Shown here: one piece after another, positions 27,180 to 36,661 of the stretch
Position numbering within the stretch: position 1 is the first letter of the stretch
Layout: each line of letters begins with the position of its first letter
NCBI GenBank assembly: GCA_031255855.1
Contig: JAIRRS010000001.1
Span: forward strand, 1 to 64,000
DNA length: 64,000 bases
Reading direction: 5' to 3'
DNA from: Tannerellaceae bacterium
Lineage (GTDB): Bacteria; Bacteroidota; Bacteroidia; Bacteroidales; Tannerellaceae
Made by a program: the position numbers and the translations under genes
Notes under the pieces: model-generated
Told to the model about the DNA's origin: nothing
Databases searched by the model: none
The model's input: only the letters and a program-made list of their open reading frames with translations

Positions 27180-28961
27180 TTATCGTATCAAAAAGGGTTT
27201 TTTATAACGAATTTTTGCTCCATTATCGTTGTATAACTCCATGTTTATTATGTAAAGTCCCGTTGGGATACGGAGCCCGTCTATCCCTTTACCGTCCCAT
27301 AGGAATTTGCCTGCCGTGCCTAATAATTCATTGTTGGCTATTTCTGCTACCCGGTAGCCGTTCAAATTATATATATGCGCTTTACAATAGTATCCCGGCT
27401 GGTTTAGCTGGTAGATGATTTGGTATAAACCATCTGGAGTGAGTACCGGTGGTTCGATATGGGTGTCGATGTTACCTTGTTTATATTGCGAGTTTTGATA
27501 TCCCGGGGTTCCATATCCTGCGATAGCTGTAGCCGAAGTCCAGCCGGAAGCATCTTGTGTATCGCCGTTTGGGTCGATTCGTTCCAAGGCAATCCCTTTC
27601 AAATCTTTTGTGGGTGAAGCATGCCATTGAGAGGAATAATTTACTTCGTCAATGACAACTTCGTCTTTCATCCGGAAAAGGACAAGCGTTGAAGATGTAT
27701 TGGCCAAAACAGGTATTTTTAATTCGAATAAAACCTCCGGAGAGGCAATGAAATAGAATTTTGAAACATTCCTGATATCTTTGGATAATAACGCGTAACC
27801 ACCTGCTTTTAACGGTGGCGTTATTTCGGATAAAGGGTACGGTTTTTGCAAACTTCCGTCGGCTTTGCGGACAGCAATAGCCAGGCCTTTTAATGAAAGG
27901 TTTCGTTCGGAGCAATTATACAATTCAATATATTCGCTCCCTCCGGTGAATGGATTGGGCAGTAATTCATTAAAAATAAGTTCTCCCGGTTTTGCGTCCG
28001 AATCAGTTGGCTCTTGCGGATTTTCTGTGTTTTCGTCGTCATTTTCAAAAGATATTTCCAATGCCAGATCGATTAATTTTCCGCTATCCATGTCATATAA
28101 ATAGTCCCATTCAAGATAGTATTCCTGTTCTTCTTCCAGTTTTTTATTAAATCTGACATTTACAACAAAAGTATCGTTGTTGTACGAAATGCGGTTGGCT
28201 TCTCCTATCCCCTCAATCCGGCAATTGGCTTTCGATATATCTACCGGAGCCGTAAAGATGAATTGTAACTCATAAGGGCTTATCTGTCTGATATCTGAAA
28301 GTTCGGCCACGGCGCCTTTGTCGATTTCTTCTGCATGGGTTTCAATATTAATGTTGTCGATATAGAAACAGCTTATCCTGCTTTTTACATACCGGCAGGT
28401 GAGTTGCATGAATGTTTTCGGTTTATAGGGCATATATGTCATTGTGAAACTACCCTCGTTATAGTATGTCGATTCGGTAGATGTGCGGGTATACAACGTC
28501 CATTGCTCTCCTTTTTCTAATGTAAGGCGTATGGATACAAATGAATCCGACATGATATGTTCCCGTCCTTTGATGCAAAGTTTGGCTGCTCTCTCTCCCT
28601 CTTTCGTATAAAAGGAGACTTGTCCTTTATTATTTCCGACTTGTATATAATAGAGGATTTCGTCGTCTTTATAAACAAAGACGCGTAAGTTGTTGGAATT
28701 GGTGGATTTGAAGTCTAATCCGGCATCCAGTTCCCAGGTTAAGTCTTTGTTATACGGAACCGACGTGAGCAAAAAGGCTTCCCCTGCTTCGCCTTGCGGC
28801 GACGTGAATTGCAGTTGTCCTGTTTCACTGATGGTAAACAGGTCAATATCACCTTCCCATGAATGGCCGTAGATGGATTTTGTACCGGATAAAGATTGGT
28901 TGGATTGGGGAAATGTGCAAAATGGAAGCAAAAGAGAGAAGAATAGCAAGATATGTTTCAT
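27180..28961 (-). CDS. Secreted lamin-tail-domain protein
   Basis: The 593-residue protein has a signal peptide (about 1-18, ending CTFP). An N-terminal region (about 25-200) looks like a lectin-type beta sandwich. A lamin-tail domain spans about 325-490 (LIFNELLPNP, GGSEYIELYN, then GIALERIDPNG). The last 85 residues resemble the FlgD/T9SS-type Ig-like domain (FLWDGKG, GLYIINMELYNDNG). In Bacteroidetes such proteins are secreted or surface-bound and may bind polysaccharide or DNA; the ligand is not known. It has its own strong promoter, divergent from asd. Confidence 0.82.
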   Translation of the reverse strand: MKHILLFFSLLLPFCTFPQSNQSLSGTKSIYGHSWEGDIDLFTISETGQLQFTSPQGEAGEAFLLTSVPYNKDLTWELDAGLDFKSTNSNNLRVFVYKDDEILYYIQVGNNKGQVSFYTKEGERAAKLCIKGREHIMSDSFVSIRLTLEKGEQWTLYTRTSTESTYYNEGSFTMTYMPYKPKTFMQLTCRYVKSRISCFYIDNINIETHAEEIDKGAVAELSDIRQISPYELQFIFTAPVDISKANCRIEGIGEANRISYNNDTFVVNVRFNKKLEEEQEYYLEWDYLYDMDSGKLIDLALEISFENDDENTENPQEPTDSDAKPGELIFNELLPNPFTGGSEYIELYNCSERNLSLKGLAIAVRKADGSLQKPYPLSEITPPLKAGGYALLSKDIRNVSKFYFIASPEVLFELKIPVLANTSSTLVLFRMKDEVVIDEVNYSSQWHASPTKDLKGIALERIDPNGDTQDASGWTSATAIAGYGTPGYQNSQYKQGNIDTHIEPPVLTPDGLYQIIYQLNQPGYYCKAHIYNLNGYRVAEIANNELLGTAGKFLWDGKGIDGLRIPTGLYIINMELYNDNGAKIRYKKPFLIR

Positions 28962-28988
28962 AGTTAATGCGTTTTGTGATAATTTATC

Positions 28989-28996
28989 TATCTTTG
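28989..28996 (+). promoter_or_regulatory. Possible promoter -7 box for asd
   Basis: TATCTTTG on the plus strand fits TAnnTTTG and would give a leader of about 90 bases before asd. No -33 box at the right spacing was found. Confidence 0.35.
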
Positions 28997-29044
28997 CGCA
29001 CTATTTCGGCAATAATTGAAATACAAGGCGAAAAGATAGCCTTA

Positions 29045-29075
29045 CAAATATATAGTACTCGATTTATAAAACAAA
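29045..29075 (-). promoter_or_regulatory. Promoter of the lamin-tail gene
   Basis: TTTG (29075-29072), 19 bp, TATATTTG (29052-29045) on the minus strand is a full match to the Bacteroidetes promoter. It overlaps the leader of the divergent asd gene and gives a leader of about 75 bases. Confidence 0.8.
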
Positions 29076-29091
29076 TTAATTAGCGCTTAAA

Positions 29092-30096
29092 ATGAAAGTA
29101 GCCATTGTTGGAGTGAGTGGAGCTGTAGGACAAGAGTTTCTGCGCGTACTCAACGAAAGAAATTTCCCGTTGGATGAGCTTGTACTTTTTGGTTCATCCC
29201 GTAGTGCCGGACGCGTTTATGATTTCCGCGGCAAACAGTATACCGTAAAGGAATTAAAGCATAACGACGACTTTAAGGGAATAGATGTTGCTTTTGTTTC
29301 AGCCGGTGGCGGCACATCCATTGAATTTGCTGATACCATTACCAAACACGGAACCGTGATGATAGATAATTCAAGCGCTTTCCGTATGGACGATGATGTG
29401 CCTTTGGTTGTGCCCGAAGTAAATGCAGAAGACGCGTTGAACCGTCCGCGAGGCATCATTGCCAACCCTAATTGTACAACCATCCAGATGGTTGTTGCAC
29501 TGAAAGCCATTGAGAAGCTATCCCATATAAAACGCGTCCAGGTGTCTACCTACCAGGCCGCCAGTGGAGCCGGTGCGACAGCTATGGCTGAACTGGTCAA
29601 ACAATACGAACAGCTTTTGAAAGGTGAAAAACCAACAGTTGAGAAGTTTGCCTACCAGTTGGCATATAACCTGATCCCGCAGGTAGACGTATTTACAGAC
29701 AACGGATACACGAAGGAAGAGATGAAGATGTATAATGAAACCCGTAAGATTATGCATTCCGACATCGAAGTAAGCGCCACCTGTGTCCGGGTTCCGGTGA
29801 TGCGTGCGCATAGCGAGGCTACCTGGGTAGAGACAGAACGCCCGGTGAGTGTGGAAGAAGCCCGCAAAGCCTTTTCGGAAGCCGAAGGGATCGTATTGCA
29901 AGACGACCCGGCAAACAAAGACTATCCGATGCCTCTCTTTGTAGCGGATAAAGAACCTGTTTACGTTGGACGTATACGAAAAGACCTGACCAATCCTAAC
30001 GGGTTAACATTCTGGACTGTCAGCGACCAAATTAAAAAAGGCGCCGCTCTGAATGCTGTTCAGATTGCTGAATATCTGATTACCGTTCGCCGTTGA
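29092..30096 (+). CDS. asd: Aspartate-semialdehyde dehydrogenase
   Basis: This 334-residue enzyme reduces aspartyl phosphate to the semialdehyde, the branch point for lysine/diaminopimelate, methionine, threonine and isoleucine. NADP-binding [14 protein letters not shown] lies at the start, the catalytic Cys128 sits in NPNCTTIQ, and the later conserved [10 protein letters not shown] segment is present. With ddh at 47.5-48.4 kb it supports a short diaminopimelate route. Its 3' end overlaps the convergent thiamine pyrophosphokinase gene by 17 bp. Confidence 0.97.
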   Translation: MKVAIVGVSGAVGQEFLRVLNERNFPLDELVLFGSSRSAGRVYDFRGKQYTVKELKHNDDFKGIDVAFVSAGGGTSIEFADTITKHGTVMIDNSSAFRMDDDVPLVVPEVNAEDALNRPRGIIANPNCTTIQMVVALKAIEKLSHIKRVQVSTYQAASGAGATAMAELVKQYEQLLKGEKPTVEKFAYQLAYNLIPQVDVFTDNGYTKEEMKMYNETRKIMHSDIEVSATCVRVPVMRAHSEATWVETERPVSVEEARKAFSEAEGIVLQDDPANKDYPMPLFVADKEPVYVGRIRKDLTNPNGLTFWTVSDQIKKGAALNAVQIAEYLITVRR

Positions 30097-30724
30097 GGAG
30101 AAGCCTGTAAACGATAACCCTTGCTTCCTTCCCGGTATGAATGGTACATGTATCGGTCAACGCTTCATTTAGTGTCCCTTGCCACCACGCGGTTAGGCGG
30201 CGGTTTGTGATGGGCCATCGCAGGCCTTCGGTAGTTATCTCGCCTTCAGGATATAGGGAGAAAATGGATATTTGCTGCCCGGGTTTGCAACCCAGCGTGG
30301 TCGTTTCCCGGATGGGCGTGAATAGGCCGAAATCGGTGAGCATCTCTATCCGGTCGAATAATGGGGCATAATCAGCAAGAAGGGAAATGTTGCCCAAGGT
30401 ATGGTCTTCACGTAATCCCGTGGCGCCTATTATCAAAACGTTTCTTTCCCCCGATTGGCGGGCAAACATAACTGCTTTTGTAAGGTCGTTGGTTTCTTGG
30501 TCTTTATCTATATGGATTCTGTCGGCATACAATTCCCGCATGGATGCGGGAATACTGTCTAGATCTCCGATAATCGCATCCGCGACAAAACCATTTTGAT
30601 GGAGTGTTCCCGCGGCTCCGTCGCAAGCAATGATAACGGAAGCTTTCCTTAGTAACTCCAATGCCAAAGGAGACGTTGGAAAACTTCCGTTCGCTGCAAT
30701 TACACAATCATAATGTTGTATCAT
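30080..30724 (-). CDS. Thiamine pyrophosphokinase
   Basis: This 214-residue enzyme transfers pyrophosphate from ATP to thiamine. [12 protein letters not shown] (about 35-46), [11 protein letters not shown] (about 49-59), the TNDLTKA segment (about 78-84) and [13 protein letters not shown] (about 99-111) are the family's motifs. It is the third gene behind a TPP riboswitch, after the receptor and PnuT-type transporter, so it traps thiamine taken up by them. It overlaps the transporter's end by 17 bp, suggesting coupled translation, and overlaps the convergent asd by 17 bp. Confidence 0.93.
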   Translation of the reverse strand: MIQHYDCVIAANGSFPTSPLALELLRKASVIIACDGAAGTLHQNGFVADAIIGDLDSIPASMRELYADRIHIDKDQETNDLTKAVMFARQSGERNVLIIGATGLREDHTLGNISLLADYAPLFDRIEMLTDFGLFTPIRETTTLGCKPGQQISIFSLYPEGEITTEGLRWPITNRRLTAWWQGTLNEALTDTCTIHTGKEARVIVYRLLLNGER

Positions 30725-31304
30725 CTGTTTCTGTTCCTCTTTTTATCCAGGTATAAAACCCCGCGATTGACAGTAGGGTATAGCAAAGATAAAGAAACAT
30801 TGTAGGATACAAACCACGCAGGAAATAAATGTATATCGATATGGAGTTGGCTATAATCCAGAAATACCAATGTTCAAGAATCCTTCGCGCGAGCATCCAG
30901 GTGGCCACAATGCCGACAGCCGTGGTAAAGGCATCCCCCAGTGGAATGGGGGAATCCGTGAAATTTGCCAGAAAATAGTAAATCATAAAGCAGGCAAGGG
31001 CGATGGCTGATACAACCCCCGCCAGCAACGGCTTGCGGATATGCCTGTAAACAATAGCCTTGTCGTTTTCAACGCTCCCCTGGGGTTTATCGTTTTTTCC
31101 CGGCCTGGTCCATAGCCGGAAACCATAAATGCTTATAAGCACGTAATATATCTGCAACCCCATATCCGCATATATTTTTGCCGAAAAGAACACAAAGACA
31201 TAAGCCAGGGAAGTGACAAACCCCACTATCCACATCATACGGTGTTGCTTCACTTCCAATACCGTGTAAAGCAAGCCTGTTATTGCTCCGAAATATTCTA
31301 TCAT
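30708..31304 (-). CDS. pnuT: PnuC-family thiamine transporter (PnuT)
   Basis: The 198-residue inner-membrane protein has about seven hydrophobic segments and the PnuC-family central motif around YADMGLQIYYVLISIYGFRLW. PnuC proteins move nicotinamide riboside or thiamine by facilitated diffusion, driven by later phosphorylation. Its place between a TPP-riboswitch-controlled receptor and a thiamine pyrophosphokinase points to thiamine. This order is known from Bacteroidetes THI-element operons; the substrate is inferred from that context. Confidence 0.9.
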   Translation of the reverse strand: MIEYFGAITGLLYTVLEVKQHRMMWIVGFVTSLAYVFVFFSAKIYADMGLQIYYVLISIYGFRLWTRPGKNDKPQGSVENDKAIVYRHIRKPLLAGVVSAIALACFMIYYFLANFTDSPIPLGDAFTTAVGIVATWMLARRILEHWYFWIIANSISIYIYFLRGLYPTMFLYLCYTLLSIAGFYTWIKRGTETDDTTL

Positions 31305-31337
31305 AGGTAAACAATGAATGATTAGCGCTTAAACCGG

Positions 31338-33554
31338 TCAGAATGTAAAGGTGACCCTTGCCATCGCGTTGGTTCCTGCTTGTGTGAAATAGCCGTCATC
31401 CTTTTTGCGGATGCCGCCTTCCATGTAGGAATATACCCAGGCATTGGTCTCATATTCTTCATTGAAAAGATTGTTGACCGTTACGTCAACAGCGATTTCT
31501 TTCATAAACGTTAATTTGAAAACATAACCCAGGCGCAGGCTGTTCACAAAATAAGGGTCGATCGAGCGGTCTTTGCTTGACGTATTGTCCACATATTGCC
31601 GACCTGCAAATTGCGAATGGAATCCGGCAGAGAAACCTTTGTAAGAAACGTCAAAGATACTGTTGGCAATGATGTCGGGCGAGAAAGCAATCGTTGTTGC
31701 GCCTAAATAATTACTTACTTGCCTGCCGGTATCCCAATCGTCTACATATTCCGTGAAGTCCTTGATTTTGTTCCGGCTTAATGTCAGGTTCCCGCTCCAA
31801 TTCAGCCATTGGGTGATAGCGGCGCTTCCGGTCAGTTCTATACCCATCCGGTAACTGTCTTTGATATTTGTTGTAAGGGCTTCTCCTATTTCGCTGATTT
31901 TGCCGGAAAGAATCAATTGATTGTTGTAGTTCATATAATATACGTTCGCTCCAATATGGAAGTGGCTATTCCGGAAATGATACCCGGCCTCGTAATCATG
32001 CAATGTTTCATGGGTGGGGCGTTCGTTTGGGGCGGCTTCCGTGAAGTTGTCGCGGTTTGGCTCGCGGTTGGCAACCGAGAAGGAAACGAAGGCATCGTGA
32101 TTGTTTTTCCGGTAGTTTAAACCAACTTTGGGATTAAAGAAGTCCCAGTGTTTGTCTATATGCAGGTTGTCTCCCGCCTTGTCGTCGCTGCCGTTGATTG
32201 TATAATTAATGCCCCGGTATTGTAAATCCACATATCCGTTTAGGTTGGGATGGAACAACCAGTTGGCTTTGGCATATGTGTTGTAATCCAGTTTTTCGCC
32301 TTTGTTCCTGTAATATTCATAATCAGGGGCAGGGAGGGAGTTTGCCGATTTTGTCCACATAACTCTTCCGAAATGATTGCCTACATAGTTGTTGACGGCT
32401 GTTCCAAAGGTCAATTGCAGTTTATCACTCTGGTAATTGGCGGTGTAAATACCTCCATAGAAATCATTAACCAGCCATTTCCGCCGAATCAGGTCGGTCC
32501 GTTTCATCTCATTTCCTTCCGGGTCGGAATAATCGGGTAATTTATAACTGCTGAATTTGGCATTTGCTTTATAGTCTTCGTAATAACCATTCCCCGGTGT
32601 GTAATGCAAAGTGAGGTTCATGTTCCAGAAATCGCCCAACCGTTGGCTGCCTGTCAGGTGGTAATGCTCCTGCCGGTAGTTGTCGGTTTGGTTATCATAG
32701 AATTTGGTCTCCCCGTTTTCCACGTACATACCGCAACTGTTGAATGTGCGGTTTGGCTTTATATCCGGGTCGGAGGGATGCAGCATTTCGGAAGGTACGC
32801 CATTCCATGCCTGATAGGTTGTTTCCGAACTCCCAAAGGTTTGGGCTTTAATCAGCGTATGCTCCCCATACCAAGCAGCCGATACAAAATAAGACTTCAT
32901 CCGCGCCGACGCCCGGTCGATGAAACCATCACTTCGGATGTCGGAATAGCGGGCGTTGAATACAAAGTGATTGTGCAACAAGCCTGTACCTCCTTTTACC
33001 GTGTGTCTGACTGTCCCGAACGAACCGGTGGAAAGGGCGTATTCACCGTACGGTTTCATCGGAGGATTCTCCGTTTGCATCGCTACGGTGGCTCCGAAAG
33101 ACGCGGGTCCATTGGTAGAAGTCCCGGCTCCGCGCTGTATTTGTATGTTCTCTACGGAAGAGGCAAAGTCGGGCATATTCACCCAGAATACCCCGTGCGA
33201 TTCGGAGTCGTTGACCGGAACGCCGTTGACCGTGATGTTGATACGGTTTGCATCTGTACCGCGGATACGGAAACCGGAATATCCAATCCCTGTACCGGCA
33301 TCGGAAGTCATGACAACAGACGGAGTTTGCGAAATAAGGTAAGGAATCCCTTGTCCGTCGTTTTGCTTCGACAACTCCTCCTTTGAGAGGTCACTGTAAG
33401 CGACAGGCGTCCCTTTCACCGCTTTGGCAGCGATGATTACTACTTCATCTAATGATACGTTTTTCGAAATCCTGAAAGAATCGACTGGCAGTTTGTCGCC
33501 ATACACGGCAGCCGGAAGAAGCAGGGCTGCGGTAAAAAAAAGTACACTTTTCAT
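31338..33554 (-). CDS. TonB-dependent receptor, predicted thiamine or thiamine-precursor uptake
   Basis: The 738-residue outer-membrane protein has a signal peptide (cleaved near VYG), a TonB-box-like LDEVVIIA (about 35-42), a plug (FRIRGTDANRINITVNGVPV, about 95-115; VENIQIQRGAGTSTNG, about 134-149), and a barrel ending in the usual aromatic residue (VTFTF). It has no carboxypeptidase-like extension. A TPP riboswitch lies in its leader and pnuT and thiamine pyrophosphokinase follow, which makes thiamine its likely ligand. Confidence 0.9.
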   Translation of the reverse strand: MKSVLFFTAALLLPAAVYGDKLPVDSFRISKNVSLDEVVIIAAKAVKGTPVAYSDLSKEELSKQNDGQGIPYLISQTPSVVMTSDAGTGIGYSGFRIRGTDANRINITVNGVPVNDSESHGVFWVNMPDFASSVENIQIQRGAGTSTNGPASFGATVAMQTENPPMKPYGEYALSTGSFGTVRHTVKGGTGLLHNHFVFNARYSDIRSDGFIDRASARMKSYFVSAAWYGEHTLIKAQTFGSSETTYQAWNGVPSEMLHPSDPDIKPNRTFNSCGMYVENGETKFYDNQTDNYRQEHYHLTGSQRLGDFWNMNLTLHYTPGNGYYEDYKANAKFSSYKLPDYSDPEGNEMKRTDLIRRKWLVNDFYGGIYTANYQSDKLQLTFGTAVNNYVGNHFGRVMWTKSANSLPAPDYEYYRNKGEKLDYNTYAKANWLFHPNLNGYVDLQYRGINYTINGSDDKAGDNLHIDKHWDFFNPKVGLNYRKNNHDAFVSFSVANREPNRDNFTEAAPNERPTHETLHDYEAGYHFRNSHFHIGANVYYMNYNNQLILSGKISEIGEALTTNIKDSYRMGIELTGSAAITQWLNWSGNLTLSRNKIKDFTEYVDDWDTGRQVSNYLGATTIAFSPDIIANSIFDVSYKGFSAGFHSQFAGRQYVDNTSSKDRSIDPYFVNSLRLGYVFKLTFMKEIAVDVTVNNLFNEEYETNAWVYSYMEGGIRKKDDGYFTQAGTNAMARVTFTF

Positions 33555-33624
33555 CCTTTAGACAATTTACTCGTTAAACATGTTGGTTGAATAGGATAGG
33601 AGTGTGTTGTAAAGAACTATACCA

Positions 33625-33647
33625 AATAAACGCGGCCGCGGTTTATT
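33625..33647 (-). promoter_or_regulatory. GC-rich palindrome next to the TPP aptamer, possible expression platform
   Basis: AATAAA, C, CGCGG/CCGCG, TTTATT folds into a stem directly 3' of the aptamer on the minus strand. There is no long T run, so control by termination is not clear; it may be part of a switch acting on termination or translation. Confidence 0.4.
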
Positions 33648-33650
33648 CTT

Positions 33651-33746
33651 TTCCCTTCGTCGGTATTATCCGCATCAGGTTATGTGGGTATAATCTCAGC
33701 CTGTAAATCTGCTTAGTAAAAAAAGCAGCGACAAGCACCCCTTAGT
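33651..33746 (-). ncRNA. TPP riboswitch (THI element)
   Basis: The minus strand holds the core blocks of the thiamine pyrophosphate aptamer in order: AGGGGTGC at the 5' end, GGCTGAGATTATACCC in the pyrimidine-binding arm, ACCTGATGCGGATAATACC in the pyrophosphate arm, and CGAAGGGAA at the 3' end. A variable arm (GCTGC...AGCAG with a T-rich loop) lies between the first two. It precedes the receptor-pnuT-TPK operon, so high TPP should shut down thiamine uptake. Confidence 0.96.
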
Positions 33747-33856
33747 ATTCAAAGTACAAAGAAACATAAAAAAAAGAAATCACACGTCATCCGGTAGTTC
33801 AAAAAAAGCGGCTGGGCAGGTGTGATTTTCCCGGGGAGCGGATTTTTCAGAGGTGT

Positions 33857-33912
33857 ATTGTTGTGTTAAAGGGAAGACTGCCCAACGGCAGCCTTCCCTT
33901 TAACACAACAAT
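33857..33912 (-). terminator. 26-bp hairpin after pepD
   Basis: Arms 33857-33882 and 33887-33912 pair at 25 of 26 positions around the loop CAAC. It begins 18 bp past the pepD stop and would end or protect the pepD message, though no T run follows. The gene-free stretch 33555-33929 otherwise holds the TPP riboswitch, its palindrome, and a 9-bp inverted repeat (AAATCACAC near 33777 with GTGTGATTT near 33821). Confidence 0.65.
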
Positions 33913-33929
33913 AATTTATGAGTGGTGAA

Positions 33930-35384
33930 TTATACCCTTTCGAGGATTGTTTTAATGAAGTTCCAAGTTTTTTCCACAGAAGGGATGTTTACTTTCTCAT
34001 CCGGTGAATGGGGGTGGCGCAAATCGGGGCCGATGGATATCATGTCCATGTTGGGATAGATGCCTTGTATGATACCACATTCCAGGCCGGCATGCATTAC
34101 TTTGACCGACGGCTTTTTCCCGTACAGGTCTTCATAGGCTTCGAGCATTACTTTCAGGATGGGGGAATGGGCATCTGGCTGCCAGCCGTTGTAGGCTCCT
34201 CCGTATTCTACTTTTGCTCCGGCCAGCGAAAAGACGCTTTCCAGACATGAACATAAATAGTTTTTCCTGCTTTCTGATGAGCTGCGTACCAAGATGCTGA
34301 CTTCAATCAGCCCGTTGCCGGAAGTGACTACCGCCAGGTTTGACGACGACTCCACCGTATCTGGGAAATCTTGCAGCATTGTGATTGCCCCGTTCTGGCA
34401 ACCTTCTACTGCATTGATTAAATCGTCTTGTATCTCTTCCGGCATTAATGTCGCGGGCAAGTCGATCTTTTCTGCCATGAAACGGATGTTCGTTTCCACT
34501 CCTGCATATTCCAAGCAATATAAGTCTTGATAATCGGAGACCATCTCCCATAGTATTTCGGCGTTTTCTCCGGGTATGGTTATGACGGCGAAAGCCTCCC
34601 GTGGAATGGCATTACGTAGGGAGCCTCCCTGGATAGACGACAGGCGCGCACCACATTCTGCAACGGCTTCTTTCAGGAAACGGAAAATCAGCTTGTTGGC
34701 ATTTCCCCGCCCCAGATTGATGTCGAGGCCGGAGTGTCCTCCTTTCAATCCGGTGAGGCTTAGGCGCACAGCCATGTCGCCTTCCGGGATATGTGTGTCT
34801 TCTTTATATTGGAAAGAGGCCGTTAGGTCGGCGCCTCCGGCACAGCCGACGAATAATTCTCCTTCTTCTTCCGAGTCGCAGTTGATCAGGGTTTTTCCTT
34901 TCAGGAATCCCGGTTTTAGTCCGAAGGCGCCATCCATCCCTACTTCTTCGTTGACGGTGAAAAGGGCTTCAACCGGGCCATGCTTTAATGTATTGTCGGA
35001 TAATACGGCCATCGCCAGGGCTGCGCCAATACCATTGTCGGCTCCGAGGGTGGTATCGCGGGCTGTTACCCAGTCTCCGTCTATATAGGCTTCAATTGGG
35101 TCGGTCAGGAAATCATGATCTACGGAGGCATTTTTTTGGGGTACCATATCCAGGTGTGATTGCAGGATGATGGTTTTGCTGTTTTCCATTCCCGGAGTGG
35201 CCGGTTTGCGGATGAGCACATTGCCTGCTTCGTCTTGCAGCGTGTCTAATCCTTGTTTTTTACCAAAGTCGGCTACAAAGCGGGTGACGGCTTCCATATG
35301 GCCTGTAGGTCGTGGGATTTGTGTTAATTCATAAAAATATTCCCATACATGTTTTGGCGAAAGTTGTTTGATCTCTGCTGACAT
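33930..35384 (-). CDS. pepD: Aminoacyl-histidine dipeptidase (PepD, M20)
   Basis: From the ATG at 35384 the protein has 484 residues, the normal PepD length; the longer frame to 35486 adds 34 residues with no family match. It is a cytosolic Zn dipeptidase: QSHLDMVPQ (first metal ligand), GADNGIGAA, and EEVGMDGAFGL with the catalytic Glu are present. It cuts Xaa-His and other dipeptides and fits a saccharolytic/peptidolytic gut lifestyle. It stands alone between the flippase-like gene and the thiamine operon. Confidence 0.95.
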   Translation of the reverse strand: MSAEIKQLSPKHVWEYFYELTQIPRPTGHMEAVTRFVADFGKKQGLDTLQDEAGNVLIRKPATPGMENSKTIILQSHLDMVPQKNASVDHDFLTDPIEAYIDGDWVTARDTTLGADNGIGAALAMAVLSDNTLKHGPVEALFTVNEEVGMDGAFGLKPGFLKGKTLINCDSEEEGELFVGCAGGADLTASFQYKEDTHIPEGDMAVRLSLTGLKGGHSGLDINLGRGNANKLIFRFLKEAVAECGARLSSIQGGSLRNAIPREAFAVITIPGENAEILWEMVSDYQDLYCLEYAGVETNIRFMAEKIDLPATLMPEEIQDDLINAVEGCQNGAITMLQDFPDTVESSSNLAVVTSGNGLIEVSILVRSSSESRKNYLCSCLESVFSLAGAKVEYGGAYNGWQPDAHSPILKVMLEAYEDLYGKKPSVKVMHAGLECGIIQGIYPNMDMISIGPDLRHPHSPDEKVNIPSVEKTWNFIKTILERV

Positions 35385-35579
35385 ATTTCTGTATTTTAAA
35401 GTTCCCTCAAATATAAAGATTATTTTGGATTTCATAGGAAAACGCAGGAAATTAAGTGGTTGTTTTGATTTAGAAGGGAGGTACATGGGAAATAGACCGG
35501 GGATACGATAGGGGTATAATGGGAGAGGGCTGTCTTTTGTGGGAAAGCGGGGTGGAGAGGGCGCGATTATGGGTTGTGG

Positions 35580-36569
35580 TTAGTTTTCTTTGTTGATGAT
35601 AGGGAGCGCTAGGATACCAAAGAGGCCGCATAGGGCTGTCCAGATGGTTTGGATGGTGTGGACTACTAGGGCGAAAGCGGCTGCGTCGTTTTCATTTACG
35701 CCGAATATGACTAATGTGGAGATGACCATGAAGTGCCAGGGGCCAATGCCCCCTTGGATGGGGACGGCGACGGCAATGCTGCTCATGGTGAAGGCTATCA
35801 GGCCGATTTCGAAGCCTAGGCTACGGGTGAAGTCGAAGGCGTAGAATGTGATGTAAAAATAGAGGAAATAGGAGCCCCAGATGAGGATTGTTTGGAGGAT
35901 GAAGCGGAATTTGTGTTTTAGCAACCAGACGCTTTTGATGCCTTCCCAGATGTTTGCCAGCATGCCTTTTGCTTTTTGTACGGCGTTTAGATGGCTTAGG
36001 CGTACGAAGGTAAACCACACGGCGGCGGCGAGGATTAAAAGGGCTAAAATAGTCCATAGCAAGCTAAAATTTTTCTGGAACCCTTCTATCAATTCGGGAT
36101 TGCGGGCAAAGAAGTTTTTGAAAAAACCGATGTTGGAGGCAAAAATCAGGCAAGTCAGGATGCCGACGGTGAAGGTGTCGGCTATCCGGTCTATCAAGAG
36201 GGTGCCGAATAGCTTGGTGAAGGGTATTTTTTCGTATTTGGTGATGATTCCGCAACGCCATACTTCTCCTACGCGGGGGAGTACGTAATTGATAGCGTAA
36301 TTGCCCAGCACGGCATAAACGACATTGGCGGTTTTGAATTTTTCCCTGATGGAACTGATAAGTAGGCCCCAACGGAAGGCGCGGGCTACGTTGCCGAGCA
36401 CTCCGAATAATAAGGAAAGCAGAAGGATGTCGTAGCGTACTCCTCTTTTGATGACTTGCCAGATTTCACGGAAGTCCATCTCGCGGTAGAGGAACCAAAG
36501 TAGCAAAAGGCCTAAGAGAAGGGGGAGGAATACTTTTATGATGGTACGTAGAAGTTTCTTAAAATTCAT
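35580..36569 (-). CDS. Flippase-like integral membrane protein (UPF0104/AglD-MprF type)
   Basis: The 329-residue protein has about eight membrane segments and no soluble domain. It has the family's RAFRWGLLI, YVLPRVGEVWRCGII and IPIQGGIGPWHF segments, as in the lysylphosphatidylglycerol synthase transmembrane region and AglD-like proteins. Family members are thought to flip or bind lipids, but the role in Bacteroidetes is unknown. It is divergent from ksgA with paired promoters between. Confidence 0.88.
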   Translation of the reverse strand: MNFKKLLRTIIKVFLPLLLGLLLLWFLYREMDFREIWQVIKRGVRYDILLLSLLFGVLGNVARAFRWGLLISSIREKFKTANVVYAVLGNYAINYVLPRVGEVWRCGIITKYEKIPFTKLFGTLLIDRIADTFTVGILTCLIFASNIGFFKNFFARNPELIEGFQKNFSLLWTILALLILAAAVWFTFVRLSHLNAVQKAKGMLANIWEGIKSVWLLKHKFRFILQTILIWGSYFLYFYITFYAFDFTRSLGFEIGLIAFTMSSIAVAVPIQGGIGPWHFMVISTLVIFGVNENDAAAFALVVHTIQTIWTALCGLFGILALPIINKEN

Positions 36570-36598
36570 TCTTAGTAGAATTCTTTAATAATTTGTTG

Positions 36599-36606
36599 TA
36601 TTTTTG
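36599..36606 (+). promoter_or_regulatory. Promoter -7 box for the ksgA-mgtE run
   Basis: TATTTTTG on the plus strand fits TAnnTTTG, 55 bp before the ksgA GTG. Confidence 0.45.
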
Positions 36607-36614
36607 TGCGTCTG

Positions 36615-36622
36615 CAAAGATA
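36615..36622 (-). promoter_or_regulatory. Promoter -7 box for the flippase-like gene
   Basis: TATCTTTG on the minus strand fits TAnnTTTG, 45 bp before the ATG; it sits 8 bp from the opposing ksgA box, so the two promoters may compete. Confidence 0.45.
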
Positions 36623-36661
36623 AGAGAATATATTTGAATATGAATCTTTCCAGTAAAAGAA

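Noticed and set aside
32604-33386. 260-codon open frame antisense to the TonB receptor gene
   Set aside because: A shadow of the receptor; no domain and no promoter.
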